Shown here in pieces: positions 26,428 to 35,911 of a stretch of 64,000 bases of DNA. The stretch is from an unicellular cyanobacterium SU3 (lineage in GTDB: Bacteria; Cyanobacteriota; Cyanobacteriia; Cyanobacteriales; Microcystaceae): positions 1 through 64,000 of the forward strand of contig NETF01000165.1 of NCBI GenBank assembly GCA_002172675.1, in the 5' to 3' direction. The stretch's first letter is position 1. Each line of letters starts with the position of its first letter. The notes beneath the pieces are model-generated. The model had not been told where the DNA came from. It saw only the letters and a program-made list of their open reading frames with translations, and ran no database searches. The translations under genes and the position numbers were made by a program.

Positions 26428-26709
26428 TTACCTATTTTGGTAAGATTTAATAGACTCAGAATCAACAGTATCCCAACATCGCTCTAGCCAGTCTACCAAC
26501 TCTTGACGAGGAGCGATCGCCCCATAGATAGCACTACGCAGTAAAATAGCATGAAGACCATGTTCTATTTCTACCCATAATGAGCCATCTTCAGGACACC
26601 AGCAGGGGATGGTTAATTCTTGGAGACGTTGGTAAACAGTCCAACGATCGCAACGAGAAACTTTCTCAACTTGACTGATTAGAGCATCAGAATTGTAAGG
26701 TTGCATCAT
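26428..26709 (-). CDS. Small conserved protein downstream of nifP
   Basis: This 93-residue protein is of unknown function. I choose ATG 26709 (MMQPYNSDALISQVEKVSRC), because an upstream start at 26763 would overlap the end of nifP. It contains DRWTVYQRLQELTIPCWCPE and LWVEIEHGLHAILLRSAIYG. The first part looks like a helix-turn-helix, so DNA binding is possible. Asp- and Arg-rich; two close cysteines (PCWC). It is 16 bases after nifP on the same strand and is therefore probably in its operon. Confidence 0.65.
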   Translation of the reverse strand: MMQPYNSDALISQVEKVSRCDRWTVYQRLQELTIPCWCPEDGSLWVEIEHGLHAILLRSAIYGAIAPRQELVDWLERCWDTVDSESIKSYQNR

Positions 26710-26725
26710 AATTGTAAGGTATAGG

Positions 26726-27436
26726 TCAAGGTAGTTTTTGTATCTTTTGTTCCAATTCTTCAATTCGGTCTAATAAAGTCCGAATGACTTGGCCCTCAAC
26801 ATCGGGTAATTTGCCATGTTCTAAAGGGCAACCCCGACCACTACGGGAGATAACACGACCAGGAACGCCGACTACCGTGCAATCATGGGGAACATCGCTC
26901 AAAACGATTGATCCAGCTCCAATACGGACATGATTGCCAATTTCGATGTTGCCTAATACTTTTGCCCCGGCTCCCACAATGACCGAATCACCAACGGTGG
27001 GATGGCGTTTACCACTTTCTTTACCGGTCCCCCCAAGGGTGACATTTTGGTAAATCAGGCAATAATCACCAATAATCGCCGTTTCCCCAATTACCACCCC
27101 CATACCATGATCGATAAACACCCCTTGACCAATAGTGGCTCCTGGATGAATTTCGATTCCCGTGAGGAAACGGGCGAGATGGGAGAGAAAACGGGGAAAA
27201 AAGGGCAAATTGCGATGCCATAATTCGTGGGAAAGACGATGGATCGCCAAAGCGTGTAAACCTGGATAGCAACACACCACTTCTAACCAATTACGGGCTG
27301 CGGGATCTCTATCAAAAATGATTTGAAAATCTGTCCGCAAAAAGTTTAATAGGTTAGGTCGAGAAGTGCGCGGTTCAGAAATAGAGCTTTCTGACGGACT
27401 TCCACGACGCTCTCTGACAGGGAGTGATCCAAACAT
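26726..27436 (-). CDS. nifP: Serine O-acetyltransferase of the nif cluster
   Basis: This enzyme makes O-acetylserine for cysteine synthesis, meeting the extra cysteine demand of nitrogenase cluster assembly. The 236 residues hold the SAT N-terminal part (DPAARNWLEVVCCYPGLHAL) and the left-handed beta-helix with hexapeptide repeats (about 110-200: IEIHPGATIGQGVFIDHGMG and VVIGETAIIGDYCLIYQNVT). The His-Gly-Met motif and GGTGKESGKRHP are active-site features. It is divergent from nifB across a 983-bp region, the arrangement called nifP in cyanobacteria. Confidence 0.93.
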   Translation of the reverse strand: MFGSLPVRERRGSPSESSISEPRTSRPNLLNFLRTDFQIIFDRDPAARNWLEVVCCYPGLHALAIHRLSHELWHRNLPFFPRFLSHLARFLTGIEIHPGATIGQGVFIDHGMGVVIGETAIIGDYCLIYQNVTLGGTGKESGKRHPTVGDSVIVGAGAKVLGNIEIGNHVRIGAGSIVLSDVPHDCTVVGVPGRVISRSGRGCPLEHGKLPDVEGQVIRTLLDRIEELEQKIQKLP

Positions 27437-28419
27437 TAAATTCCGTGCTTGCGCATAGACTTAGTTGTTATGCTTATACCAAGTCCCCTATCTTACCCAG
27501 GTCCAAAGATGGTGAGTCAAATTGATCTAGTTTATTAATGGTTCAAGCGGATTAATCAAAGTTAGATATATTGAGCCTTTCAGGGTGTTGACAATTTTTT
27601 TTTGGGTCAGGGGGCAAGTATTTTGTGATGGGGGATAGGGTATTTTTCGGGTGAGGGTTTTGTATTTATGTACTCAGTCGTAATTACCATTCTGCAAGAC
27701 TTTGAACCATTTTTTTACCCCATCATAGCGTAGAGGACTGGCCACTCAAAATTAAAAAACTATAAAAGGGCTACAAGCCCCATTGACTCTACAATTGAGC
27801 TATGTTAAACCTAAACAACTCGAACAAAACAGTTCATAGCAAACCTATCAACTAGAAAATGTTACATTGGATACAGAATTGAATTCCGTGACAGCACTGA
27901 GAAGGCTAGAGGAAGCTAACTCGGTGTTTCTTTTGAAGGCAGAAGGCAGAAGGCAGGAGGCAGAAGGTAGAAGGTAGAAGGTAGAATTTAATATATCTTC
28001 CCCACTTTCTCCCTCTTCCCTACGCCTATCCTGAGTGTAAAATTAGAGGAGGAAAAACCCAGCAAGAACACAGCCAAAGCCTTACGTAATAAGACTTAGA
28101 CCCTGAGTACAAAAAAGCCAGAGTCCCCCCGTAAAAATACAGAAGCCTCCCCTAATAAATACCCGTACCCAGTACCCCTAAAAAAAACTAATTAGGCTCA
28201 AACCCTCGCAGCAGAAAGGTTTTGAGTCTATGAGTACAGCTTAAGTAATCCAATGAATCCCAACCTACTCACCCTAAGCCGACCCAAAATGAGGGGGGTG
28301 GTATAAATGACATAACGCCGAAGACATACAGTTCATTGTTTTACCCTTTGCTCTTACTAAGCCTCTGACAATTCCTCTTTTAGTCAGGCTTTAGCTCACC
28401 CTCTAACTTACGGAATTCA
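27437..28419. promoter_or_regulatory. 983-bp divergent control region between nifP and nifB
   Basis: No gene is seen. The region should carry promoters for nifP (minus) and nifB (plus). Visible elements are a GA-rich heptamer array (GAAGGCA units, 27935-27986), then a CT-rich stretch (27995-28025). GAGTAC recurs at about 28096 and 28229, and its complement GTACTC lies near 27669. TATAAATGAC near 28303 could be a -10 box. I found no GTA-N8-TAC NtcA site by eye. In other non-heterocystous cyanobacteria this divergent region is where the activator CnfR acts, so it is the best candidate for nif control. Confidence 0.6.
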
Positions 28420-29895
28420 ATGTTACAATCTACTGGTCTCATTAATACTGACGCATCTACGGCTAATCCGACAACCGCTCCGGGAAACTCATTTATTCCC
28501 AAAGCAAAAGGAGATTGTGCTTGTCCCTCAAGTGGGGATAGTACACAAACCATAGATGCAAAGATTCAAGAAAGAATTGCCAAACACCCTTGTTACAGTG
28601 AAGATGCCCATCATCACTATGCACGGATGCACGTCGCTGTTGCCCCTGCTTGTAACATTCAATGCAACTATTGTAACCGCAAATATGACTGTGCTAACGA
28701 AAGTCGGCCAGGAGTGGTTAGTGAAGTTTTAACCCCAGAAGAAGCGGCACATAAAGCCTTAGTCATTGGTGGAAAAATTCCCCAAATGACGGTATTAGGT
28801 ATTGCCGGTCCTGGTGATCCCTTAGCGAACCCCAAGCAAACCTTTCGCACCTTTGAATTAGTAGCAGATAAAGCCCCTGATATTAAACTCTGCTTATCTA
28901 GTAACGGATTGATGTTACCCGAATACGTTGATCGCATTAAAGAACTTAATATTGATCACGTTACTTTAACCATTAATATGATCGACCCCGAAATTGGGGA
29001 AAAAATCTATCCTTGGGTACGGTACAACCGTAAACGCTACAAAGGCGTAGAAGGGGTTAAAATCCTCCATGAAAAACAAATGGAATCCCTTGATGCCCTA
29101 AAAGAAGCGGATATTCTCTGCAAAGTGAACTCCGTAATGATTCCAGGGGTGAATGACCACCATTTACCAGAAGTTAACGAAGTCATTCGGTCTAAAGGTG
29201 CATTCCTCCACAATATTATGCCCTTGATCTCTGCTCCTGAACACGGGACTCACTTCGGACTAACTGGACAAAGAGGACCCACACCTAAAGAGCTAAAAGC
29301 TTTACAGGATAAGTGTTCTGGCAACATGAAAATGATGCGTCACTGTCGTCAATGTCGTGCTGATGCGGTTGGGTTATTAGGAGAAGATCGCTCTCAAGAG
29401 TTTACCAAAGATAAAATCTTAGAAATGGCTCCTGAGTACGATGTAGCCCAACGCCAAGAAGTTCACGCCAACATCGAAAAATTTAACGCTGAAGTAAAAG
29501 CAGCCAAAGTGCAGCAAAAAGCACAAAACAAGAAAGCCAATGCACCTAAGATACTAGTAGCAGTGGCAACCAAAGGAAATCGCTTAGTTAACCAACACTT
29601 CGGCCACGCTAAAGAATTTCAAATCTTTGAAGTGGACGGCACTGACGTTACCTTTGTAGCACACCGTAAAGTTGATCACTACTGTCAAAGTGGTTACGGC
29701 GAAGAAGCAACCCTCGACAACATTATTAAATCGATCTCTGATTGTAAAGGGGTACTCGCTTCTAAGATTGGCCATTGTCCCCAAGAGGAACTACGCAAAG
29801 CTGGTTTAGAGCCTTACGAAGCTTACGATGTCATCGATAACGTTGCCATCAACTTCTACAAAGATTATATGCAAAAAGAAGCATTAGGAGCTTAA
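28420..29895 (+). CDS. nifB: Nitrogenase cofactor biosynthesis radical SAM protein NifB
   Basis: NifB fuses iron-sulfur clusters and inserts carbide to form NifB-co, the precursor of the FeMo cofactor. The 491 residues hold the radical SAM motif CNIQCNYC (about 78-85, CxxxCxxC) and the SAM-binding region [30 protein letters not shown] carries extra cluster cysteines, and a C-terminal NifX-like domain (about 380-480: [20 protein letters not shown]) is present. The N-terminus has a Ser/Thr-rich stretch and CACPSSGDS. It opens the plus-strand nif genes; the next ORF starts 3 bases after its stop. Confidence 0.97.
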   Translation: MLQSTGLINTDASTANPTTAPGNSFIPKAKGDCACPSSGDSTQTIDAKIQERIAKHPCYSEDAHHHYARMHVAVAPACNIQCNYCNRKYDCANESRPGVVSEVLTPEEAAHKALVIGGKIPQMTVLGIAGPGDPLANPKQTFRTFELVADKAPDIKLCLSSNGLMLPEYVDRIKELNIDHVTLTINMIDPEIGEKIYPWVRYNRKRYKGVEGVKILHEKQMESLDALKEADILCKVNSVMIPGVNDHHLPEVNEVIRSKGAFLHNIMPLISAPEHGTHFGLTGQRGPTPKELKALQDKCSGNMKMMRHCRQCRADAVGLLGEDRSQEFTKDKILEMAPEYDVAQRQEVHANIEKFNAEVKAAKVQQKAQNKKANAPKILVAVATKGNRLVNQHFGHAKEFQIFEVDGTDVTFVAHRKVDHYCQSGYGEEATLDNIIKSISDCKGVLASKIGHCPQEELRKAGLEPYEAYDVIDNVAINFYKDYMQKEALGA

Positions 29896-29898
29896 TGA

Positions 29899-30099
29899 AT
29901 GATTGATACCCTTAGCTATCGGACTCAATCTTCTTCAGTTTCCTCAAAAGGAAGTTCTCAAACTGCCGTCATCAACCCCACGGGTTCAAATGGAACTCAA
30001 ACGGAAAATAACTGTAATACCTGCGTTGATGACTATTCTATTCCTCCCTGTACCGGGTTTTCCAAAGACTACAGTTGTTTTCCTAACCTAAACAATTAG
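29899..30099 (+). CDS. Small cysteine-containing protein between nifB and fdxN
   Basis: This 66-residue protein is not recognised. ATG 29899 follows the nifB stop by 3 bases and has a well-spaced AGGAG (29886-29890) inside the end of nifB, which supports translation. The first 40 residues are Ser/Thr/Asn-rich and low in complexity. The end carries four cysteines (NCNTCVDDYSIPPCTGFSKD then YSCFPN). Eighteen bases separate it from fdxN. It could bind a metal or cluster or simply couple nifB and fdxN translation. An overlapping frame at 29903-30091 lacks such support. Confidence 0.6.
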   Translation: MIDTLSYRTQSSSVSSKGSSQTAVINPTGSNGTQTENNCNTCVDDYSIPPCTGFSKDYSCFPNLNN

Positions 30100-30117
30100 A
30101 CAAGGAGCGATCGCATC

Positions 30118-30480
30118 ATGAGTTACACTATCACCAATGAATGTATTAACTGTTCTCGTTGTCGGAGTGCTTGTCCGACGGGGGCTATTACCATACAGGA
30201 TAATGTATTTCTGATCGATGCGACGCTATGTAATGATTGTCAAGGTTATTATGGAACCCCCCAGTGTGCTTCGGTATGTCCTACCAACTCTGCTTGTTTA
30301 CCATCTTATCAAGTCACTGGGGGCAGTGAAAATCAAATGGCTGACTATTGGGATATTTGGTTTAACCGTTATCACAAGTTAGTCGGCAAACTCAAAGGAC
30401 AACAAACAAGTCCTTACTGGGAACAATGGTTTGATGCTTATTCCCAAGAAATTTCCACCTTAATGACAGTAAATAGCTAG
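30118..30480 (+). CDS. fdxN: 2[4Fe-4S] ferredoxin FdxN
   Basis: FdxN is a bacterial-type ferredoxin that donates electrons to NifB during cofactor assembly. The 120 residues carry two cluster motifs: CINCSRCRSACPTGA (residues 10-24, CxxCxxCxxxCP) and CNDCQGYYGTPQCASVCPTN, the latter with the insertion typical of this type. The C-terminal about 55 residues (YWDIWFNRYHKLVGKLKGQQ) are an extension beyond the ferredoxin fold. It follows the small ORF by 18 bases with AAGGAGCG ahead of ATG 30118. No fdxN excision element is present. Confidence 0.95.
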   Translation: MSYTITNECINCSRCRSACPTGAITIQDNVFLIDATLCNDCQGYYGTPQCASVCPTNSACLPSYQVTGGSENQMADYWDIWFNRYHKLVGKLKGQQTSPYWEQWFDAYSQEISTLMTVNS

Positions 30481-30492
30481 CCGCGAAGCGGA

Positions 30493-30563
30493 AGGCAAAA
30501 GCGGTGAGACCCCGCGTCTTCGTAAGACGCACTGGGTAGCTTACCAAGACAGGCAAAAGGCAA
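30493..30563. repeat. GC-rich palindromic element, copy A
   Basis: GCAAAAGCGGTGAGACCCCG is followed by GTCTTCGTAAGAC as an inner hairpin and closes with GCTTACCAAGACAGGCAAAAG. Outer arms (GCGGTGAG and an imperfect complement) pair. It shares GCGGTGAGACCCCGCG and AAGACAGGCAAAAG with copy C (37537-37606). Confidence 0.75.
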
Positions 30564-30593
30564 TAGGGAACGCGGAACAGTATTACACTTCTA

Positions 30594-30635
30594 CCGACTC
30601 CCGACTCCCAACTCCCGACTCCCGACTCCTGACTT
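30594..30635. repeat. Pyrimidine-rich heptamer array between fdxN and nifS
   Basis: Units of CGACTCC repeat about six times (one reads CAACTCC, the last TGACTTC). It lies just upstream of nifS and resembles the arrays in the other nif gaps. Confidence 0.85.
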
Positions 30636-30656
30636 CAAGACTTCTGGTATAAACTG

Positions 30657-31859
30657 ATGAGAGACTGTATATATTTAGACAATAATGCAACCACCCAAAT
30701 AGATGAGGAAGTCTTAGGCACAATGATGCCCTATCTTACCCTCTATTATGGCAACCCCTCCAGTATGCACACCTTCGGTGGACAAGTAGGGAAAGCCGTC
30801 AAAACCGCTAGAGAACAAGTAGCATCCTTACTCGGTGCCGAACCTTCAGAAATTATTTTTACCAGTTGCGGAACCGAAGGGGACAATGCAGCTATCCGCG
30901 CAGCCCTTACCGCTCAACCTAATAAACGCCATATTATTACCACAGAAGTCGAACATCCTGCCGTTTTAAACCTTTGCAGACATTTAGAAAAACAAGGATA
31001 TACCGTCACTTATTTAGGGGTAGATAGTCAGGGAAGACTCGATCTCGATGAAGTGCAAGCTTCTATCACCGGTGGCACTGCTCTTGTTACCATCATGTAT
31101 GCTAACAATGAAACAGGTGTCGTCTTCCCCATCGAAGAAGTGGGAGCTTTGGCTAAAGAATACGGAGCTTTATTCCATGTCGATGCAGTGCAAGCTGTCG
31201 GTAAAATTCCCCTAGACATGAGCAGTAGCACCATCGATATGCTCACCCTTTCTGGTCATAAACTTCATGCTCCTAAAGGCATCGGTGCGCTATATGTGCG
31301 TAAAGGAACCCGTTTCCGTCCCTTTATGGTTGGGGGACATCAAGAAAGGGGCCGCCGTGGAGGAACGGAGAATGTACCTGGTATCGTTGCGTTAGGGAAA
31401 GCCTGTGAATTAGCAGAATATCACCTAGCTAATATTTCCCACGAAAGACAATTAAGAGATTATTTAGAAACCAGCATTCTCACCCTGATTCCTGATACAG
31501 TGGTAAATGGAAGCACAAAAGAAAGATTACCTAATACGACTAATATTGGTTTTAAATACATCGAAGGAGAAGCGATCCTACTCTCCATGAATCAGTACGG
31601 GATCTGTGCCTCTTCTGGTTCAGCTTGTACCTCTGGTTCTCTAGAACCCTCTCATGTGTTGAGAGCGATGGGGTTGCCCTATAGTGTGTTGCACGGTTCC
31701 ATTCGCTTTAGTCTCTCTCGTTATACCACCCAGGAAGAGATCGACCGTGTGATTGAAGTTTTACCTGATACCATTGCACGTTTACGAGCCATGTCTCCCT
31801 TTAGTAGCGATGATGCAACCTGGTTACAAGAACAAGAACAAGCAACTTTAGCTAAATAG
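30657..31859 (+). CDS. nifS: Cysteine desulfurase NifS
   Basis: NifS is a PLP enzyme that releases sulfur from cysteine and hands it to NifU for cluster assembly. The 400 residues begin MRDCIYLDNNATTQIDEEVL. HVDAVQAVGKIPLDM and the PLP lysine segment TLSGHKLHAPKGIGALYV (Lys near 201) are present. The catalytic cysteine lies in the loop GICASSGSACTSGSLEPSHV (near 328). The length and motif set are those of group I desulfurases. It could also be the sulfur donor for DndC, since no dndA is seen here. Flanked by palindromic elements A and B. Confidence 0.97.
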   Translation: MRDCIYLDNNATTQIDEEVLGTMMPYLTLYYGNPSSMHTFGGQVGKAVKTAREQVASLLGAEPSEIIFTSCGTEGDNAAIRAALTAQPNKRHIITTEVEHPAVLNLCRHLEKQGYTVTYLGVDSQGRLDLDEVQASITGGTALVTIMYANNETGVVFPIEEVGALAKEYGALFHVDAVQAVGKIPLDMSSSTIDMLTLSGHKLHAPKGIGALYVRKGTRFRPFMVGGHQERGRRGGTENVPGIVALGKACELAEYHLANISHERQLRDYLETSILTLIPDTVVNGSTKERLPNTTNIGFKYIEGEAILLSMNQYGICASSGSACTSGSLEPSHVLRAMGLPYSVLHGSIRFSLSRYTTQEEIDRVIEVLPDTIARLRAMSPFSSDDATWLQEQEQATLAK

Positions 31860-31860
31860 G

Positions 31861-31925
31861 AGTCAGGAGCGGTCAGACCCCGCGCCGCCGAAGGGCGCAA
31901 GGGAATGCTGACCAAGAGAGTCAGG
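31861..31925. repeat. GC-rich palindromic element, copy B, within a heptamer array
   Basis: GCGGTCAGACCCCGCGCCGC, then CGAAGGGCGCAAGGG and GCTGACCAAGAG. The element sits inside a run of AGTCAGG heptamers: the same AGTCAGGAG flanks it on both sides. This suggests insertion into the array. It lies directly after the nifS stop, before nifU. Confidence 0.75.
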
Positions 31926-32020
31926 AGTCAGGAGTCAGAATAATTATCTCCCCACACTCCTCAGTCCTCCCATACTCCCCACCCTTAATTCAACTATTAA
32001 CTAATATCTGGTAACTGATC

Positions 32021-32902
32021 ATGTGGGAATATACAGACAAAGTAATGGATCTCTTCTATAACCCTCGTAATCAAGGAACGATTACGGAGAAAGGAGAAGG
32101 ACAAGCAATAACAACTGGAGAAGTCGGTAGTATTGCTTGTGGTGATGCTCTCAGATTACATCTCAAAGTAGACGAAAAAACAGAGATTATTTTAGCTGCA
32201 CGGTTTCAAACCTTTGGGTGTGCTTCTGCGATCGCTTCTTCTTCTGCTTTAACTGAGTTACTGGTTGGCAAAACCTTAGATGAAGCTCTCAGTCTCACCA
32301 ATAAAGAGATTGCCGACTTTTTAGGGGGTTTACCTGAAGAAAAAATGCACTGTTCTGTTATGGGACAAGAAGCCTTAGAAGCTGCTATCTTTAACTACAG
32401 AGGCATTCCCCTCGATAATCATGAAGATGATGAAGGTGCATTAATTTGCCGTTGCTTTGGGGTAACAGATAGTCGTATTCGTCGCATTGTTCTCGAAAAT
32501 AACCTCACCACAGCAGAACAAGTTACTAACTATGTTAAAGCAGGGGGTGGATGTGGTTCCTGTTTAGCAGATATCGATGATCTCATTGCAGAAATAGTAC
32601 AAGAGAAAACCACTGCCGTTGCCGTTGCCACAGAAGTGGTTAAGGCAAAATCAGAAACTAAGCCTTTAACCAACTTACAAAAAATTACCCTCATTCAACA
32701 AGTTCTAGAAGAAGAAATCAGACCCTTCTTAGCGAAAGATGGGGGAGACTTAGAATTAATCGATATTGAAGGAGACTTAGTGAAAGTCACCCTACAAGGA
32801 GCTTGTGGTTCCTGTGCCAGTAGTACCGCTACCCTTAAAGGCGGTATTGAAGCCAGACTTAAAGAGCGAGTTTCCCCAGATTTAACTGTGATTGCCGTGT
32901 AA
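32021..32902 (+). CDS. nifU: Iron-sulfur scaffold protein NifU
   Basis: NifU builds [4Fe-4S] clusters from NifS sulfur for NifH and NifB. The 293 residues have three domains: an IscU-like N-domain (about 1-130, with GSIACGDALRLHLKVD and FGCASAIASSSALTE), a central bfd-like 2Fe-2S domain (ICRCFGVTDSRIRRIV and GGGCGSCLADIDDLI), and a C-terminal Nfu domain (DGGDLELIDIEGDLV with GACGSCASS). All cluster cysteines are visible. The start is ATG 32021. It is 161 bases after nifS. Confidence 0.97.
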   Translation: MWEYTDKVMDLFYNPRNQGTITEKGEGQAITTGEVGSIACGDALRLHLKVDEKTEIILAARFQTFGCASAIASSSALTELLVGKTLDEALSLTNKEIADFLGGLPEEKMHCSVMGQEALEAAIFNYRGIPLDNHEDDEGALICRCFGVTDSRIRRIVLENNLTTAEQVTNYVKAGGGCGSCLADIDDLIAEIVQEKTTAVAVATEVVKAKSETKPLTNLQKITLIQQVLEEEIRPFLAKDGGDLELIDIEGDLVKVTLQGACGSCASSTATLKGGIEARLKERVSPDLTVIAV

Positions 32903-34123
<1,221 letters not shown>

Positions 34124-34192
34124 ACTGAATCTCGCTTAGTAGGATAGAGGATCATTCTAAGGCAAAAGTGAATAGAAAATAGTAAATAGTGA

Positions 34193-34218
34193 AACACTAT
34201 CAACTATCAACTATCAAC
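34193..34218. repeat. Heptamer array (ACTATCA) between nifH and nifD
   Basis: ACTATCA repeats about three to four times in the nifH-nifD gap. It is short and followed by a pyrimidine-rich stretch. No gene lies in this 169-base gap. Confidence 0.75.
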
Positions 34219-34292
34219 TTTAAACTCCTTTTGCCTTCCCCTCTTTCCCTTTTCGATAATTTTTCTTCTACACCAACTTTGAGAGGAACACC

Positions 34293-35735
34293 ATGGCAAC
34301 AGTTGAAGACAATAAGAAGCTCATTGCCGACGTTCTGTCGACTTATCCCGAAAAAGCTGCTAAAAAACGCGCAAAACACTTAGGTGTTTACGAAGAAGGC
34401 GAAGCTGATTGTGGCGTAAAATCCAATAAACAATCCTTACCTGGGGTTATGACCGCTCGTGGTTGTGCTTATGCAGGATCAAAAGGGGTTGTTTGGGGTC
34501 CGATTAAGGATATGGTTCACATCTCCCACGGTCCTGTGGGTTGTGGTTACTATTCCTGGTCTGGTCGTCGTAACTACTACATCGGAACCACAGGGGTTGA
34601 CTCCTTCGGTACCATGCAGTTTACCTCCGATTTCCAAGAACGTGACATCGTTTTTGGTGGAGACAAAAAACTCGCTAAAATCATTGATGAAATCGAAGAA
34701 TTATTCCCCTTAAACGGTGGTGTTTCTGTTCAGTCAGAATGTCCCGTTGGTTTAATTGGAGATGACATCGAATCCGTTGCTCGTACCAAGAGCAAAGAAA
34801 CCGGTAAATCCGTTGTTCCTGTTCGTTGTGAAGGGTTCCGTGGGGTTTCTCAGTCCTTAGGACACCACATTGCTAACGACATGATTCGTGACTGGGTTTT
34901 CCCCACTGCGGATAAAGAAAACGAAGCAAAAGGATTTGAAGGCACTCCTTATGACGTAGCCATCATTGGTGACTACAACATCGGTGGAGATGCTTGGTCT
35001 AGCCGTATTCTTCTTGAAGAAATCGGTCTTCGTGTGGTAGCACAATGGTCTGGTGATGGTACCTTAACCGAGATGAAGGCTACACCTAACGTTAAGTTGA
35101 ACCTCATCCACTGTTATCGTTCCATGAACTATATCAGTCGTCACATGGAAGAAAAATATGGTATTCCCTGGTTAGAATACAACTTCTTTGGTCCTACCAA
35201 GATTGCTGCTTCTTTAAGAGAAATCGCTTCACGCTTTGATGAGAAAATTCAAGCGAAAGCTGAAGAAGTCATCGAAAAATACAGAAAGCAATCTGAAGAA
35301 GTCATTGCTAAGTACCGTCCTCGTTTAGAAGGCAAGTCCGTAATGATGATGGTGGGTGGTTTACGTCCCCGTCACGTTGTTCCTGCTTTCAAAGACTTAG
35401 GCATGGAAATCGTTGGTACTGGATATGAATTCGCCCACGGTGATGACTACAAACGTACCACTAACTACGTTGAAGATGCTACCCTCATCTATGATGACGT
35501 AACTGGTTATGAGTTTGAAGAGTTCGTTAAAGAACTTAAGCCTGACTTAGTGGCTGCTGGTATTAAAGAGAAGTATGTCTTCCAAAAGATGGCGCTTCCC
35601 TTCCGTCAAATGCACTCTTGGGATTACTCCGGACCTTACCACGGTTATGATGGCTTCGCTATCTTCGCCCGTGACATGGACTTAGCCCTCAATAGTCCCA
35701 CCTGGGGATTAATTGGCACCCCTTGGAATAAATAA
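34293..35735 (+). CDS. nifD: Nitrogenase molybdenum-iron protein alpha chain
   Basis: NifD binds the FeMo cofactor where N2 is reduced. The 480 residues contain P-cluster cysteines in [16 protein letters not shown] (near 62) and [16 protein letters not shown] (near 88), and [13 protein letters not shown] (near 153). The cofactor ligand Cys lies in the segment [11 protein letters not shown] (near 274), and the cofactor His near 440 ([17 protein letters not shown]). The gene is continuous with no xisA-type excision element, as in unicellular diazotrophs. AGAGGAACACC precedes ATG 34293. Confidence 0.99.
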   Translation: MATVEDNKKLIADVLSTYPEKAAKKRAKHLGVYEEGEADCGVKSNKQSLPGVMTARGCAYAGSKGVVWGPIKDMVHISHGPVGCGYYSWSGRRNYYIGTTGVDSFGTMQFTSDFQERDIVFGGDKKLAKIIDEIEELFPLNGGVSVQSECPVGLIGDDIESVARTKSKETGKSVVPVRCEGFRGVSQSLGHHIANDMIRDWVFPTADKENEAKGFEGTPYDVAIIGDYNIGGDAWSSRILLEEIGLRVVAQWSGDGTLTEMKATPNVKLNLIHCYRSMNYISRHMEEKYGIPWLEYNFFGPTKIAASLREIASRFDEKIQAKAEEVIEKYRKQSEEVIAKYRPRLEGKSVMMMVGGLRPRHVVPAFKDLGMEIVGTGYEFAHGDDYKRTTNYVEDATLIYDDVTGYEFEEFVKELKPDLVAAGIKEKYVFQKMALPFRQMHSWDYSGPYHGYDGFAIFARDMDLALNSPTWGLIGTPWNK

Positions 35736-35868
35736 GAGGGAGGATGATCATGGGGGACAAATTGGACAAGGAGACAGGGAGACAAGGAAGACACGGGAGA
35801 TCATTTTAACTCCCCACCCTTCCCACACTCCCCCCTCTCCCCACACCCCCCTCTCTCTCTCTTCCAAG
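35735..35868. repeat. Purine-then-pyrimidine arrays between nifD and nifK
   Basis: A purine-rich run (AGACAGGGAGACAAGGAAGAC, near 35770-35793) is followed by a short AT-rich spacer and a pyrimidine run (CTCCCCACCCTTCCCACACTC near 35811, then C/T-only to 35868). The two arms are roughly complementary and could form a long imperfect RNA hairpin between two stoichiometric subunits. Confidence 0.8.
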
Positions 35869-35911
35869 TTTGTTTGTCTGAGATATCCATCCTATACTGG
35901 AGTTACCACCA

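Noticed and set aside
27437-28419. NtcA sites (GTA-N8-TAC) upstream of nifB
   Set aside because: GTA and TAC pairs are present but with spacings of 4 to 6 bases, not 8.
29903-30091. Alternative 62-codon frame overlapping the small Cys ORF
   Set aside because: The frame starting at 29899 has the correctly spaced AGGAG; the alternative gives a Val/Pro/Leu-rich product with no pattern.
34293-35735. nifD interrupted by an excision element, as in heterocystous strains
   Set aside because: The frame is complete over 480 codons and no recombinase gene lies in the cluster.
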